Source of the DNA: Terriglobia bacterium
GTDB lineage: Bacteria; Acidobacteriota; Terriglobia; Bryobacterales; Bryobacteraceae
DNA: 64,000 nucleotides
NCBI GenBank assembly: GCA_020073265.1
Contig: JAIQFN010000003.1
Span: 1 to 64,000 of the forward strand
Direction of reading: 5' to 3'
Shown: piece after piece, positions 50,016 through 58,301 of the stretch
Layout: each line of letters begins with the position of its first letter
How positions within the stretch are numbered: position 1 is the first letter of the stretch
The notes under the pieces: generated by a model
Database searches by the model: none
Told to the model about the DNA's origin: nothing
The model's input: the letters and a program-made list of their open reading frames with translations, nothing else
Translations under genes and position numbers: made by a program

Positions 50016-51686
50016 ATGAACCTGCGGGCTTGCTTGGTGGCAATCACCGTTTTCTCCGCGCTGGCGTGTTTCCAAGCGGCGCCCGGACGCGCGCAGACTG
50101 CCGCCTCGATCGCGCTTTCGGGCCGGGTCAGCTCCGCAGAGGAAGGGCCGATGGAAGGCGTCCTGGTCAGCGCCAAGCGGGAGGGTTCCACGATCACCGT
50201 CACGGTGGTCAGCGATGAGCACGGGCGCTACCGGTTCCCTGCCGCGAAGCTGCCGCCGGGCCGGTATGCACTGCGCATTCGCGCCGTGGGATACGACCTG
50301 GACGGACCCAGCACGGTGGAAGTAGGCGCGGGACATTCCGCCAGCGCAGACCTGAAGCTGCGCAAGGCCGCCGATCTTGCCTCGCAACTCTCGAACGCGG
50401 AGTGGTTCGCCAGCCTGCCCGGAACGGAGCAGCAAAAGGCTTCGGTACGAAACTGCACGCACTGCCACACCATGGAGCGCATCCTGCGGTCGCGGGCCGA
50501 CGCGGACGGCATGGCGAAGATAATCGAACGAATGTCCACGTATCCGCAGCTAGCGTTCCCGTTGATGCCGCAGAAGCTGGTGGCGGCGCGCATTGGCGGC
50601 GGCGAGGATCCGCTGGAGCACCGGCTGGCAGGATGGCGGCGGCAGGCGCAGTATCTGAGCACCGTCGACCTGAGTTCGACGGACCAATGGAAGTATGCGT
50701 TCAAGACGCATCCCCGTCCCAAAGGCCGAGCCACGCGGGTCGTCTACACCGAATACGATCTGCCGAAGCGCACGCGGCAGCCGCACGATGTGGTGGTGGA
50801 TTCCGACGGCATGGCCTGGTATGCCAGCTTCGGCGAGCAGATCCTCGGCAAGATCGATCCCAAAACCGGGCAAGCCACCGAATACCAGATTCCCCGCTTG
50901 AAGGCGAAGCTTCCCACCGGCATCCTGGCATTGCGCTTCGACCAGGATGAGAACCTTTGGATGGGAATGCAGTTTCAGGGCGGCATCGCGAAATTCGACC
51001 GGAAGACCGGGAAATTCCAAACCTGGAGCCTTCCGCCGGAGTTGAACGGGGACCATGTGCAGATCAACCAGGTGAGCGCGGATCACGCGCAGGTGGACGG
51101 CAAGGTCTGGTTGCAGGACGCGGGCACCTACACGGTGTTGCGGCTGGATCTGAAATCCGGCAAGTTCGAGGTCTTCACGCCTTTCGCGATTCCGCGGCCG
51201 AATATTTATGATGTGATCTCCGATGCCGCGAACAACGCCTACTTTACCGTGATGGGGAAAGAGCACATCGGCAGGATCGATGCCAGAACCGGGAAGATTA
51301 CGTTGCTCCAGACTCCGACGGCCGGCTCGGGGCCGCGCCGCGGGATGATGGACCGGCAGGGCCGCCTGTGGTTCGGCGAAAACCGCGGCGATCGCATCGG
51401 GATGCTGGACACCCAGAGCGGGCGATTCAAAGAGTGGGCGCCGCCGACGCCCGGGTCGTGGCCATACGATGTAACCGCCGACAAGAACGGCGAAGCATGG
51501 TCCGGGGGAGAATTCACCGATACGGTGCAGCGCCTGAATCCGAAGACCGGCGAGTTCGTTGAGTATCTGCTGCCGCGGTTCACGAACATCCGCAGGGTGT
51601 TCGTGGACAACTCCACCACGCCGGTTACGTTCTGGGTGGGGAACAATCATGGCGCATCCATTGTGAAGCTGGAACCGCTGGACTGA
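50016..51686 (+). CDS. Secreted fusion: Ig-like, heme c motif, Vgb-like propeller
   Basis: This 556-residue protein has a signal peptide, then a carboxypeptidase-regulatory/CNA-B-like beta domain (IALSGRVSSAEEGPMEGVLVS to SASADLKLRK, residues about 32-125), then a c-type heme site C147-x-x-C150-H151 (NCTHCHTME) in a short helical module, then a long beta-propeller like streptogramin lyase Vgb (PHDVVVDSDGMAWYASFGEQ, LWFGENRGDRIGMLD). The combination recurs in Acidobacteriota. It is probably a periplasmic redox or lyase protein of unknown substrate. ATG 50016 follows GAGG. Longer frames extend into the toxin remnant. Confidence 0.82.
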   Translation: MNLRACLVAITVFSALACFQAAPGRAQTAASIALSGRVSSAEEGPMEGVLVSAKREGSTITVTVVSDEHGRYRFPAAKLPPGRYALRIRAVGYDLDGPSTVEVGAGHSASADLKLRKAADLASQLSNAEWFASLPGTEQQKASVRNCTHCHTMERILRSRADADGMAKIIERMSTYPQLAFPLMPQKLVAARIGGGEDPLEHRLAGWRRQAQYLSTVDLSSTDQWKYAFKTHPRPKGRATRVVYTEYDLPKRTRQPHDVVVDSDGMAWYASFGEQILGKIDPKTGQATEYQIPRLKAKLPTGILALRFDQDENLWMGMQFQGGIAKFDRKTGKFQTWSLPPELNGDHVQINQVSADHAQVDGKVWLQDAGTYTVLRLDLKSGKFEVFTPFAIPRPNIYDVISDAANNAYFTVMGKEHIGRIDARTGKITLLQTPTAGSGPRRGMMDRQGRLWFGENRGDRIGMLDTQSGRFKEWAPPTPGSWPYDVTADKNGEAWSGGEFTDTVQRLNPKTGEFVEYLLPRFTNIRRVFVDNSTTPVTFWVGNNHGASIVKLEPLD

Positions 51687-51730
51687 GGCAGCCTGCACCA
51701 CGTGAATGTCGGAATCGGGTCCGGACCCGC

Positions 51731-51762
51731 TTGACAACTATGTATACTTTGGTATATATAGT
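51731..51762 (+). promoter_or_regulatory. padR promoter with overlapping operator palindrome
   Basis: TTGACA (51731-51736) and TATATA (51755-51760) have an 18-base spacer (a 16-base alternative exists). ACTATGTATAC (51737-51747) and GTATATATAGT (51752-51762) form an 11-bp inverted repeat with one mismatch and a 4-base centre. It covers the -10 box, as expected for PadR autoregulation. Confidence 0.72.
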
Positions 51763-51767
51763 GAGTG

Positions 51768-52118
51768 ATGCCTAAGCCGGACGCGTTCCTGCCGCTGAAA
51801 ACCAACTGGTTCCACATTCTGCTCTCGCTCGCGGGTGAGGACCAGCACGGCTACGGCATCATGCAGGAGGTTCTGGACCGCACCGGCGGCAAAGTGCGGT
51901 TGTGGCCGGCCACGCTGTACGGATCGCTGAAGCGGCTGATCGAAGCCGGGCTGATCGAGGAATCCGGCGAGCGCCCGGCGCGAAAATTCGACGATCCGAG
52001 GCGGCGCTATTACCGCCTGACGCGCCTGGGCCGCCGGGTGCTCGACGCCGAGAGCGTACGCCTGCAGGAGCTGGTCCGGATCCTGCAAGTGAAGCGCGGC
52101 CTGGAGGTGTTGGAATGA
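51768..52118 (+). CDS. PadR-family repressor (ADOP-linked)
   Basis: This 116-residue protein has the PadR winged helix (ILLSLAGEDQHGYGIMQEVLD, then LWPATLYGSLKRLIEAGLIEE) and the wing RRRYYRLTRLGRRVLDAES. It is the short PadR-s2-like type. It most likely represses its own transcript, including the permease gene that overlaps its stop by four bases, through the palindrome at 51737-51762. The TATATA box ends seven bases before ATG 51768, so the mRNA is probably leaderless. GTG 51765 and 51761 are less likely. Confidence 0.92.
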   Translation: MPKPDAFLPLKTNWFHILLSLAGEDQHGYGIMQEVLDRTGGKVRLWPATLYGSLKRLIEAGLIEESGERPARKFDDPRRRYYRLTRLGRRVLDAESVRLQELVRILQVKRGLEVLE

Positions 52119-54820
52119 AATCGCTGGCGATGCGGATCTACCGGAGGCTGGCGTGGGCCTTCCCGCACGAGTTTCAGATGGTCTATGGCGCGGACGTGAT
52201 CCAGCTCGGCGAGGACGCCATGGACGACATCTGGGAGCAGCACGGATTCTTCGGGCTGGCGCGGTTGCTGGCCGATATCGCAATGCGCTTGCCGATCGAA
52301 TATCTGTCTGAGATGCGGCGCGACCTGGCGTACGCGCTACGCACGCTGGCGAAGTCGCGCGGATTTGCGGCCGTGGGCGTTCTTTCGCTGGGGATGGGCA
52401 TCGGGATCGCGACGTTTTCGGCTAGCGAATTCTTCAATCTGATTCTTCCGGACGCGCCCGGCGTCAAGGACCCTGGCCGGCTGGCGATCGAGATGGGGAC
52501 ATCTTATCCGTATTTCGAACACTATCGCGATCAGCGCGATTTGTTCGCCGGCGCGGCAGCGTATCAAGGGCCGGTGCCGTTCAACGTCTCGCTCAATTCC
52601 CCGCTGGGAGGGGCGGTGAACAGCAAAGCCGAGCGCGTTTTCGGCCACCTGGTTTCGCCTGAATATTTCTCCGTACTGGGCGTGCGGGCGGCGCGCGGGC
52701 GCACCTTCGACGCGCAAGTGGACAGGCCTGGCTCCGCGCCGGTGGTGTTCATCAGCGACCGGTTCTGGCGGAACCGGATGGATTCGGATCCGGATGCGGT
52801 GGGCCGCGCGATTCAGGTGAACGGGCAGGAAGCGACCATCGTCGGCATCGGGCCCAGGGATTTTCTGGGCGTTACTCCTATCCGGCCCGCCGAGATCTTC
52901 GTGCCGACAACTTCCCCGGCGGCCATGGTACCGGAGCTGGCGGGCGATGTGCTTCACAAGCGCGATGCGAAGTTTTTCGAAGCGCTGTTCCGGCTGGCGC
53001 CGGGAGTGACACTGAAGTCGGCCGAAGCGGGTCTGGACACGATCACGCGGCATTTGGATGAGGAATCGCTGGATCCGGCGCGGAATGTCCAGGGGCGGCG
53101 CGTCACGCTGGTGCCGGGTGGAAAACTGGTGCCGGTGCCGCGGGAAGTGATTCCGCTGATTTTTGGATTGGCGCTGCTGCTGGACGGCTTGATTGTCGGT
53201 ATCGCCTGCATGAACCTGGCGAACATGCAGCTGGCGCGCGCCACCACGCGGCGGCGCGAAGTGGCCATCCGGCTATCGGTGGGCGCGAGCCGCTTCCGGC
53301 TGATCCGGCAGTTGCTGACCGAAAGCGTGCTGTTGGCGTGCGCGGGCGGCGTCGCCGGAATCCTGTGTGCCTATTTGGCGGCCGCGGTATTCAAGAGAAT
53401 CAAGCTGCCGGTGGCTTTTCCGATCACCATCGATCTGACACCGGATTGGCGCGCGGTGCTGTTTACCTGCGCGGTTTCGCTGGCGGCGGGCATCGGGTTT
53501 GGCCTGGCGCCGGCGCTGGCCAGCACGCGAGCCGACCTAGCCTTCATGCTGAAGGAAGGCGCGCTGGCGCAGGTGCGCGGCTACCGCCGGTTCGGAATGC
53601 GCAACCTGCTGATGGTGTCGCAAGTGGCCGGATCCCTGATGCTGCTACTCATCACGGGCTTTCTGATCATCGGATTCGACAAGGGCAACCGCGTCGACAT
53701 CGCATTCGATCCGATGAAGATGTACCTGCTCTCGCTGGACCCGGTTCGGGACGGCTATTCGGCGGAGAAGGCGGCGAATCTTTTCGACAAGCTTCCGGAG
53801 CGGCTGCAGCGCGCGCCGGGTGCGCAGCAAATCGTGCTGGCGGAAGCGCCGCCGTTCAGCCCGCTGATGGCAACTTCCACGCTGGCCGCCCGTTCCGATG
53901 CGGGAGCGCCGGACCAGGTGGTGCAGAAGGTCGCCAAGCAGACCATCGGCGCTGGTTATTTCGCCGCACTGAGCGTGAACATGCTGGAAGGCCGCGAATT
54001 CTCGCCAAGCGATCAGAGAATCGACAGCTCGAAAAACCAGCTGCTGCCGGTGGTGTTGAACGAAACAGCCGCGCGCGAATTTTTCGGAAACCGCGACCCG
54101 CTCGGCCGGCGCATTGCGGAGGGCTCGCGCGCTTACGACGTAGCCGGCGTGGTGAAGGACCTGTCGGCTCCACTGAGCGGGAGTGGCGACACAGCGGAAC
54201 TCACCAGCCAGATCCCGACTGTTTACTTCCCGCTCACCCGGAGCGATTTCGCGCATTCGCCGGTGGGCGGAATGACCGTGATGGTGCGCGCCACGCGAGG
54301 CGCGGACACCCTGGAAGGCGTGCGCCGGGAAATCGCGTCGCTGGATCCGAACCTGGTGATGTTCAATGTCCGGACGCTGGCCGAGCAGGTGGATGAAGCC
54401 ACCGCTGTGATGCACCTGGACACGTTCTTCTATGGGGCGATCGGGAGCTTCGGACTGATTCTGGCGGCGATCGGGCTGGCGGGAGTGACGGCGTACTCGG
54501 TGGCGCGGCGGCGCAAGGAGATCGGGATTCGCATGGCGCTGGGCGCGCGTAAGGGGCAGGTGTTGCGCCTGGTGATGCGGGAGGGGGGAACGCTGGTGAT
54601 GGCCGGAACGTTACTCGGGTTCCTGGGGGCGATCGCAGTCTCACGCGCGCTGGGAGCGGCTAGCAGCATCTTCGGGCCGTCCTTCGCGGCGGGGAGCCGG
54701 GATCCGCGGTTGCTGCTGGGTGCTCCGCTGCTGCTTGGCGCACTGGCGATGCTGGCCTGTTATGTGCCGGCGCGAAGATCGGTGAAGATCGATCCGTTGA
54801 TCGCGTTGCGGGAGGAGTAG
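52115..54820 (+). CDS. ADOP-family permease (duplicated FtsX/MacB)
   Basis: This 901-residue protein has an N-terminal cytoplasmic segment (about 1-70, RIYRRLAWAFPHEFQMVYGAD) typical of PadR-linked ADOPs, then two MacB periplasmic domains and two FtsX blocks (NLANMQLARATTRRREVAIR; IGLAGVTAYSVARRRKEIGI), ending DPLIALREE. ADOP proteins lack an encoded ATPase partner nearby, as here. They may use a distant ATPase or act in efflux or mechanotransmission. Complete length contrasts with the remnant at 197-1060. Coupled to padR by ATGA. Confidence 0.93.
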   Translation: MKSLAMRIYRRLAWAFPHEFQMVYGADVIQLGEDAMDDIWEQHGFFGLARLLADIAMRLPIEYLSEMRRDLAYALRTLAKSRGFAAVGVLSLGMGIGIATFSASEFFNLILPDAPGVKDPGRLAIEMGTSYPYFEHYRDQRDLFAGAAAYQGPVPFNVSLNSPLGGAVNSKAERVFGHLVSPEYFSVLGVRAARGRTFDAQVDRPGSAPVVFISDRFWRNRMDSDPDAVGRAIQVNGQEATIVGIGPRDFLGVTPIRPAEIFVPTTSPAAMVPELAGDVLHKRDAKFFEALFRLAPGVTLKSAEAGLDTITRHLDEESLDPARNVQGRRVTLVPGGKLVPVPREVIPLIFGLALLLDGLIVGIACMNLANMQLARATTRRREVAIRLSVGASRFRLIRQLLTESVLLACAGGVAGILCAYLAAAVFKRIKLPVAFPITIDLTPDWRAVLFTCAVSLAAGIGFGLAPALASTRADLAFMLKEGALAQVRGYRRFGMRNLLMVSQVAGSLMLLLITGFLIIGFDKGNRVDIAFDPMKMYLLSLDPVRDGYSAEKAANLFDKLPERLQRAPGAQQIVLAEAPPFSPLMATSTLAARSDAGAPDQVVQKVAKQTIGAGYFAALSVNMLEGREFSPSDQRIDSSKNQLLPVVLNETAAREFFGNRDPLGRRIAEGSRAYDVAGVVKDLSAPLSGSGDTAELTSQIPTVYFPLTRSDFAHSPVGGMTVMVRATRGADTLEGVRREIASLDPNLVMFNVRTLAEQVDEATAVMHLDTFFYGAIGSFGLILAAIGLAGVTAYSVARRRKEIGIRMALGARKGQVLRLVMREGGTLVMAGTLLGFLGAIAVSRALGAASSIFGPSFAAGSRDPRLLLGAPLLLGALAMLACYVPARRSVKIDPLIALREE

Positions 54821-54831
54821 TGGAGCGTTGA

Positions 54832-54872
54832 GCCGGCTAAAGCCGGCTGCAGGCAGGATTGCCTGCCCCACT
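54832..54872. repeat. Dispersed twin-hairpin repeat (GCCGGC family), copy 1
   Basis: 41 bases with two stems, GCCGGCT-AA-AGCCGGC and GCAGGC-AGGATT-GCCTGC. The partner at 58261-58301 differs at exactly two positions that pair with each other. It provides the last codons and stop of the gene at 54837-55742. Confidence 0.8.
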
Positions 54873-55742
54873 GTGCCGCTTGCGGGCCGCGGTTGCGAGC
54901 CAGTACATAACCGGGCCGGCGATGGCTAAGAGCCACGGCGGCTTCTGCCAGATGGGATGGAACCAAGGCCGGCTTTGGGTCACCAGCGCGACCCACCAGA
55001 TTCCCTGCATGGCTGCGAGCACGGCCATGCTTCCTAGCGCGAGGACCCAGAGGATCATTCGTAAGGGGAGTGAGAGCCGGTGGCTGCGGGCGCCTTTGTA
55101 CATTCCTAGCAGGGATGGCAAAAGAACCAGGATGATTTGTACTAGCACCGGGAACAGCACCCGGTAAAGCGTCAGCGAAGATACCGGGTCCGGGCCGGTG
55201 TTGCGCGGGTGGAAACCGAGCGTCATGAAATGAACCTGTAGCCGCATGTACTGCGGGGCTGCCACGAGCGCCCCGAACAGCAGCACCAGGCAAAACAAAA
55301 CTCCGTTGACAGGAATGGTGCGGCGCGACAGGTCTCCGAGCGTGAAGCCGATCGCCCATGACAGGCAAATCAGCGCCAGGATGTCCGGGAAGACCAGGAC
55401 GATGGTCTGGGCGAGAACAATCCAGAATGCGCGATGTTGCAGGAGGGACCAGTCCCAGTTGTTGAAGTACATCCAGGAATAAACGGAGTTCATGCTGGCG
55501 ACGTGATTGGAGAGCAGACTTAGCAGCAGGCCGAGGGGGACCACCAGCCCGGCGAGAATCAGCCATGGCCGCCAGTTGTGCCACGGTGCCATCTGGCGAC
55601 GGGCTACCAGGCCCAGCACATCGCGCAGCGCTTGCGGACCGGTCTGCTGCGACTCGGCAAAATCGCCGCGCACGATGTCGCGCTCGCCGGGCTCCAACGC
55701 CCGGGACACAATGTCGACCAGCTTCCAGCAGATCCGGTTCAT
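54837..55742 (-). CDS. Multi-spanning membrane protein, PadR-linked
   Basis: This 301-residue protein has an N-terminal cytoplasmic part (LVDIVSRALEPGERDIVRGD) then about six membrane helices between residues 58 and 285 (LILAGLVVPLGLLLSLLSN, IVLAQTIVLVFPDILALICL, VLFPVLVQIILVLLPSLLG). No catalytic motif is seen. The last ten residues (GAGNPACSRL) are encoded by the dispersed repeat at 54832-54872. Its ATG overlaps the padR stop upstream by four bases, so the regulator probably controls it. Confidence 0.78.
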   Translation of the reverse strand: MNRICWKLVDIVSRALEPGERDIVRGDFAESQQTGPQALRDVLGLVARRQMAPWHNWRPWLILAGLVVPLGLLLSLLSNHVASMNSVYSWMYFNNWDWSLLQHRAFWIVLAQTIVLVFPDILALICLSWAIGFTLGDLSRRTIPVNGVLFCLVLLFGALVAAPQYMRLQVHFMTLGFHPRNTGPDPVSSLTLYRVLFPVLVQIILVLLPSLLGMYKGARSHRLSLPLRMILWVLALGSMAVLAAMQGIWWVALVTQSRPWFHPIWQKPPWLLAIAGPVMYWLATAARKRHSGAGNPACSRL

Positions 55743-56080
55743 GGCTGTGTGCCTACGCGGTTGGATGCCCAGGAGACGCCGCGGCTGGCTCGCATCACGG
55801 CAGCATGAAAATCGCGCGCCGCGCGGACGCCCTTGGCCGTTACGCGCACCATGCGTTTGGGGCGGCCGCCTCGTTGCGGGGTAGGGTCGCCCATCCAGGT
55901 CCGGACCAGCCCCTTGGTCTCGAGGCGATCCAGGGTGGTATAGAGCGCGCCGATGGAGCAACGGCCCCTGGTGGCGTCCTCGATCTCCTGCCGGATGGCG
56001 GCGCCGTAAGCGTCTTCGCCGAGCTGCGCGGCCGCGGTGAGCAACAGGTATTCGAACTCGCCCAGCATGATTACTATCAC
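55739..56080 (-). CDS. PadR-family repressor
   Basis: This 113-residue PadR winged helix contains MLGEFEYLLLTAAAQLGEDA, IEDATRGRCSIGALYTTLDR and GGRPKRMVRVTAKGVRAARD. On this strand TAGAAT (56092-56087) ends six bases before GTG 56080, so a leaderless start there is favoured; ATG 56068 is the alternative. A perfect palindrome ATCACA-T-TGTGAT (56076-56088) spans the start. The gene is followed by the coupled membrane protein at 54837-55742, probably its target. Confidence 0.9.
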   Translation of the reverse strand: MIVIMLGEFEYLLLTAAAQLGEDAYGAAIRQEIEDATRGRCSIGALYTTLDRLETKGLVRTWMGDPTPQRGGRPKRMVRVTAKGVRAARDFHAAVMRASRGVSWASNRVGTQP

Positions 56081-56088
56081 ATTGTGAT
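56076..56088. promoter_or_regulatory. Perfect 13-bp palindrome at the padR start
   Basis: ATCACA T TGTGAT is a perfect inverted repeat between the -10 box (56092-56087) and the GTG of the minus-strand padR. It is a probable autoregulatory operator. Confidence 0.55.
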
Positions 56089-56186
56089 TCTAATGGCGGG
56101 CGGTGTCAAGCCCCTACCCCGCGGTCGCGGAAAGCATGGCAACGATGTAACATTAGGATGTCTAGAGCGCGCCGTATCATCTAACT

Positions 56187-56801
56187 ATGAGGCTTGGTCC
56201 GCTGCTGTTCCTGCTCACCGTTGCGGGGCTGCAGGCACAAATCATCGACTTCGAGTCGAACGGGATGCACTACAAGACCCTGACCAAGGGGCGCGTCACG
56301 GTGATGTTCGCTTATCTGCCCGCGCATCTGAAAGAATATTCGATCCTGCAGGTTTCGATTTCCAACGGATCGCCGGTCGCGTGGACGGTGAAGCCGGAGG
56401 ATTTCAGCTACCGGCGGCAGGACGGCGGCGTTGCGCAAGCCTCGCCCGCCCTTTCGGTGGTGTACACGCTGCTGGCCAAGGCGGGCCGGCGCGATGTGAT
56501 CAAGCTGGTGACCACGTACGAGGATGGCATCTACGGCAACATTAATATGCACACCACCAACGGCTATGAAACGCGGCGGCAAAGCGCGCTGGCCGATGGG
56601 GTGTCGACGAAGCTGAAGGCCGGGGCAGCGGCATCGGCGATCGCGCTGATCCCCACCAAGCTGGCGTCGGGCGAGTCCACCGACGGGGCGGTGTTTTTTC
56701 CCAGCACCGGGAAACCGTTCGGTCCCGGGACGGTGGTGGTCCACACGGGCGGCGAGATTTTCGAATTTCCGACCGAGGGCGAACCGGTCACGTCCAGGTA
56801 G
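56187..56801 (+). CDS. Secreted protein of unknown function
   Basis: This 204-residue protein has a signal peptide (LGPLLFLLTVAGLQAQ) and a beta-rich domain (YLPAHLKEYSILQVSISNGSP, VAWTVKPEDFSYRRQDG) and resembles small acidobacterial exported proteins. The C-terminus contains SSTD-like and GPGTVVVHTGGEIFEFP segments. TATCAT (56175-56180) ends six bases before ATG 56187 with no ribosome site. No function can be assigned. Confidence 0.7.
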   Translation: MRLGPLLFLLTVAGLQAQIIDFESNGMHYKTLTKGRVTVMFAYLPAHLKEYSILQVSISNGSPVAWTVKPEDFSYRRQDGGVAQASPALSVVYTLLAKAGRRDVIKLVTTYEDGIYGNINMHTTNGYETRRQSALADGVSTKLKAGAAASAIALIPTKLASGESTDGAVFFPSTGKPFGPGTVVVHTGGEIFEFPTEGEPVTSR

Positions 56802-56807
56802 GAGCTG

Positions 56808-57683
56808 TCAAGCTGAGGCGGACTCGGACGCTTCGCGCGATGACAGACAGAAATCCGCGCCGTGCAGCCAGCAGGTGTCGCCGGGTTCGTGTGTGTCCCG
56901 GCGCAGGGACTTTAGCGCGGGCGGTTTTCCGGTGCTGATCTGCTTGAGGATTTTCGCGTTCAGCTCGGGGTCGCGAAGGCTAGTACACGAGTAGATCATC
57001 ACGTAGCCGACAAAGCTCGCGGTGAAGTTCGCGCCAGTGCGACGAACCAGGATCATGAAGCCTTTGCCGGCGCCATCGCCGGTGGTGAACGTCAGCGGGA
57101 ACAACAGGCGGCCGCCGTCCGCGAGCCGATCGAACCAGAGCGCCGACGGATGGGTCACACCGGCGTTGATGAACGCGACGTCGACGGGGCCCGGGTCGAA
57201 CGCGCCGCCATCGCCCGCGAAGACTTCGACATTGTTCCAGGGCGCGAGGTTGTCGCGGGCGCGCGCCGCGAGATTTTCGTCCACTTCGGCGGCTTCGACA
57301 TGACCGCGAGAGCCGGCCAATTCGGCCATGATCGCGGTGTAGTATCCGGTGCCGCAGCCCAGATGGAACACGCGATCGCCTTCCGCGATTTCCACAGCGT
57401 CGATCCAGGTTGCCAGCGTGCTGGGATGGCCGTTGTTGAGATTGCGCTCGGCGTCGATGGAAATCAGGATGTTGTGATACAGGCGCCGCGGATCGGCGTC
57501 CTCGCTGGTGCGGTAGGATGACGTGGCGGTAAGCATGTCGGCGCGCGCGATGCGCCAGGGGCCGGGAGGAAAGAAGCGCTCGCGGGGAACGCTGGCGAAT
57601 GCGTCCGCCAGCGCGGCAGACTTAAGACCGGCCACCGCGGCGATCTCTTCGGCGTAAAAGCGCCGGTGTTCTTCGAGCGTCAT
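56808..57683 (-). CDS. Protein-L-isoaspartate methyltransferase-like protein
   Basis: This 291-residue protein has a PCMT-like methyltransferase core: VPRERFFPPG, VFHLGCGTGYYTAIMAELAG (SAM site) and VEAAEVDENLA, with a GGRLLFPLT strand. An extra C-terminal part of about 90 residues includes MIYSCTSLRDPELNAK. It may repair isoaspartyl residues or be a related methyltransferase. It lies three bases after the PadR gene upstream on the same strand and is probably under its control, an odd pairing. Confidence 0.82.
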   Translation of the reverse strand: MTLEEHRRFYAEEIAAVAGLKSAALADAFASVPRERFFPPGPWRIARADMLTATSSYRTSEDADPRRLYHNILISIDAERNLNNGHPSTLATWIDAVEIAEGDRVFHLGCGTGYYTAIMAELAGSRGHVEAAEVDENLAARARDNLAPWNNVEVFAGDGGAFDPGPVDVAFINAGVTHPSALWFDRLADGGRLLFPLTFTTGDGAGKGFMILVRRTGANFTASFVGYVMIYSCTSLRDPELNAKILKQISTGKPPALKSLRRDTHEPGDTCWLHGADFCLSSREASESASA

Positions 57684-57686
57684 GGC

Positions 57687-58223
57687 TCAGAGAGCTTCCA
57701 GTTCGCGGCGCGCGCGCTCCAGGATCTCTTCGACGCGCCGTCTGTGTTCGGGATCGCCGCCGCTGTGCTTCATGGCGCGGAAGGCGGACTTGAGCAACGC
57801 GCCGAGCGGTCCAGAGATCATCGCGACGCCGGGACCCATCCATTGTCCCCAGTCGCCCCATTGCGAGGCGCGCCGCCAGATTTCGTCGGCGGTGGCGCGC
57901 TCGCGCTCCAGCTCTTTCTTGCCGAGATCGGTGAGCTGATAAACGCGGCGGCCGTCCTTCTGCTCGGAGACGATCATGCCTTCGTCTTCCAGTTGCGCGA
58001 GCGCCGGATACATGGTGCCGGCGCTGACTTTGTAAATGCCGCCGGAGCGGGCTTCGAGCACCTTCATCAGTTCGTAGCCGTGCTTTGGGCCTTCGGAGAT
58101 AAGGGAGAGGATCGCGATGCGGACCTCGCCGGCTTCGAAGAATCGGCCGCGCCTGGCCCACGGCGCGTAACCCCAAGCGCCACCACCACCTGGGGCGTTG
58201 CATCCCCAGGAATACCTGTTCAT
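57687..58223 (-). CDS. PadR-family regulator with C-terminal helical tail
   Basis: This 178-residue protein has a Gly-rich and aromatic head (SWGCNAPGGGGAWGYAPWAR), then the PadR core (ILSLISEGPKHGYELMKVLE, SAGTMYPALAQLEDEGMIV, RRVYQLTDLGKKELE) and a dimerisation tail. AGGAGG lies before ATG 58223. GATATATC at 58238-58245, a self-complementary octamer, may be part of its operator. The PCMT-like gene follows after three bases. Confidence 0.88.
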   Translation of the reverse strand: MNRYSWGCNAPGGGGAWGYAPWARRGRFFEAGEVRIAILSLISEGPKHGYELMKVLEARSGGIYKVSAGTMYPALAQLEDEGMIVSEQKDGRRVYQLTDLGKKELERERATADEIWRRASQWGDWGQWMGPGVAMISGPLGALLKSAFRAMKHSGGDPEHRRRVEEILERARRELEAL

Positions 58224-58260
58224 TGCGGCCTCCTTAAGATATATCGGGCGAAGGCAAGAG

Positions 58261-58301
58261 GCCGGCTAAAGCCGGCTGCAGCCAGGATTGGCTGCCCCAC
58301 T
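58261..58301. repeat. Dispersed twin-hairpin repeat (GCCGGC family), copy 2
   Basis: 41 bases, with stems GCCGGCT-AA-AGCCGGC and GCAGCC-AGGATT-GGCTGC. It touches the stop codon of the VOC gene (58300-58302) and lies 38 bases upstream of the padR start. The partner is 54832-54872. Confidence 0.8.

Noticed and set aside
5971-58301. The short palindromic repeats as parts of a CRISPR array
   Set aside because: They occur singly, kilobases apart, without regular spacers or cas genes.
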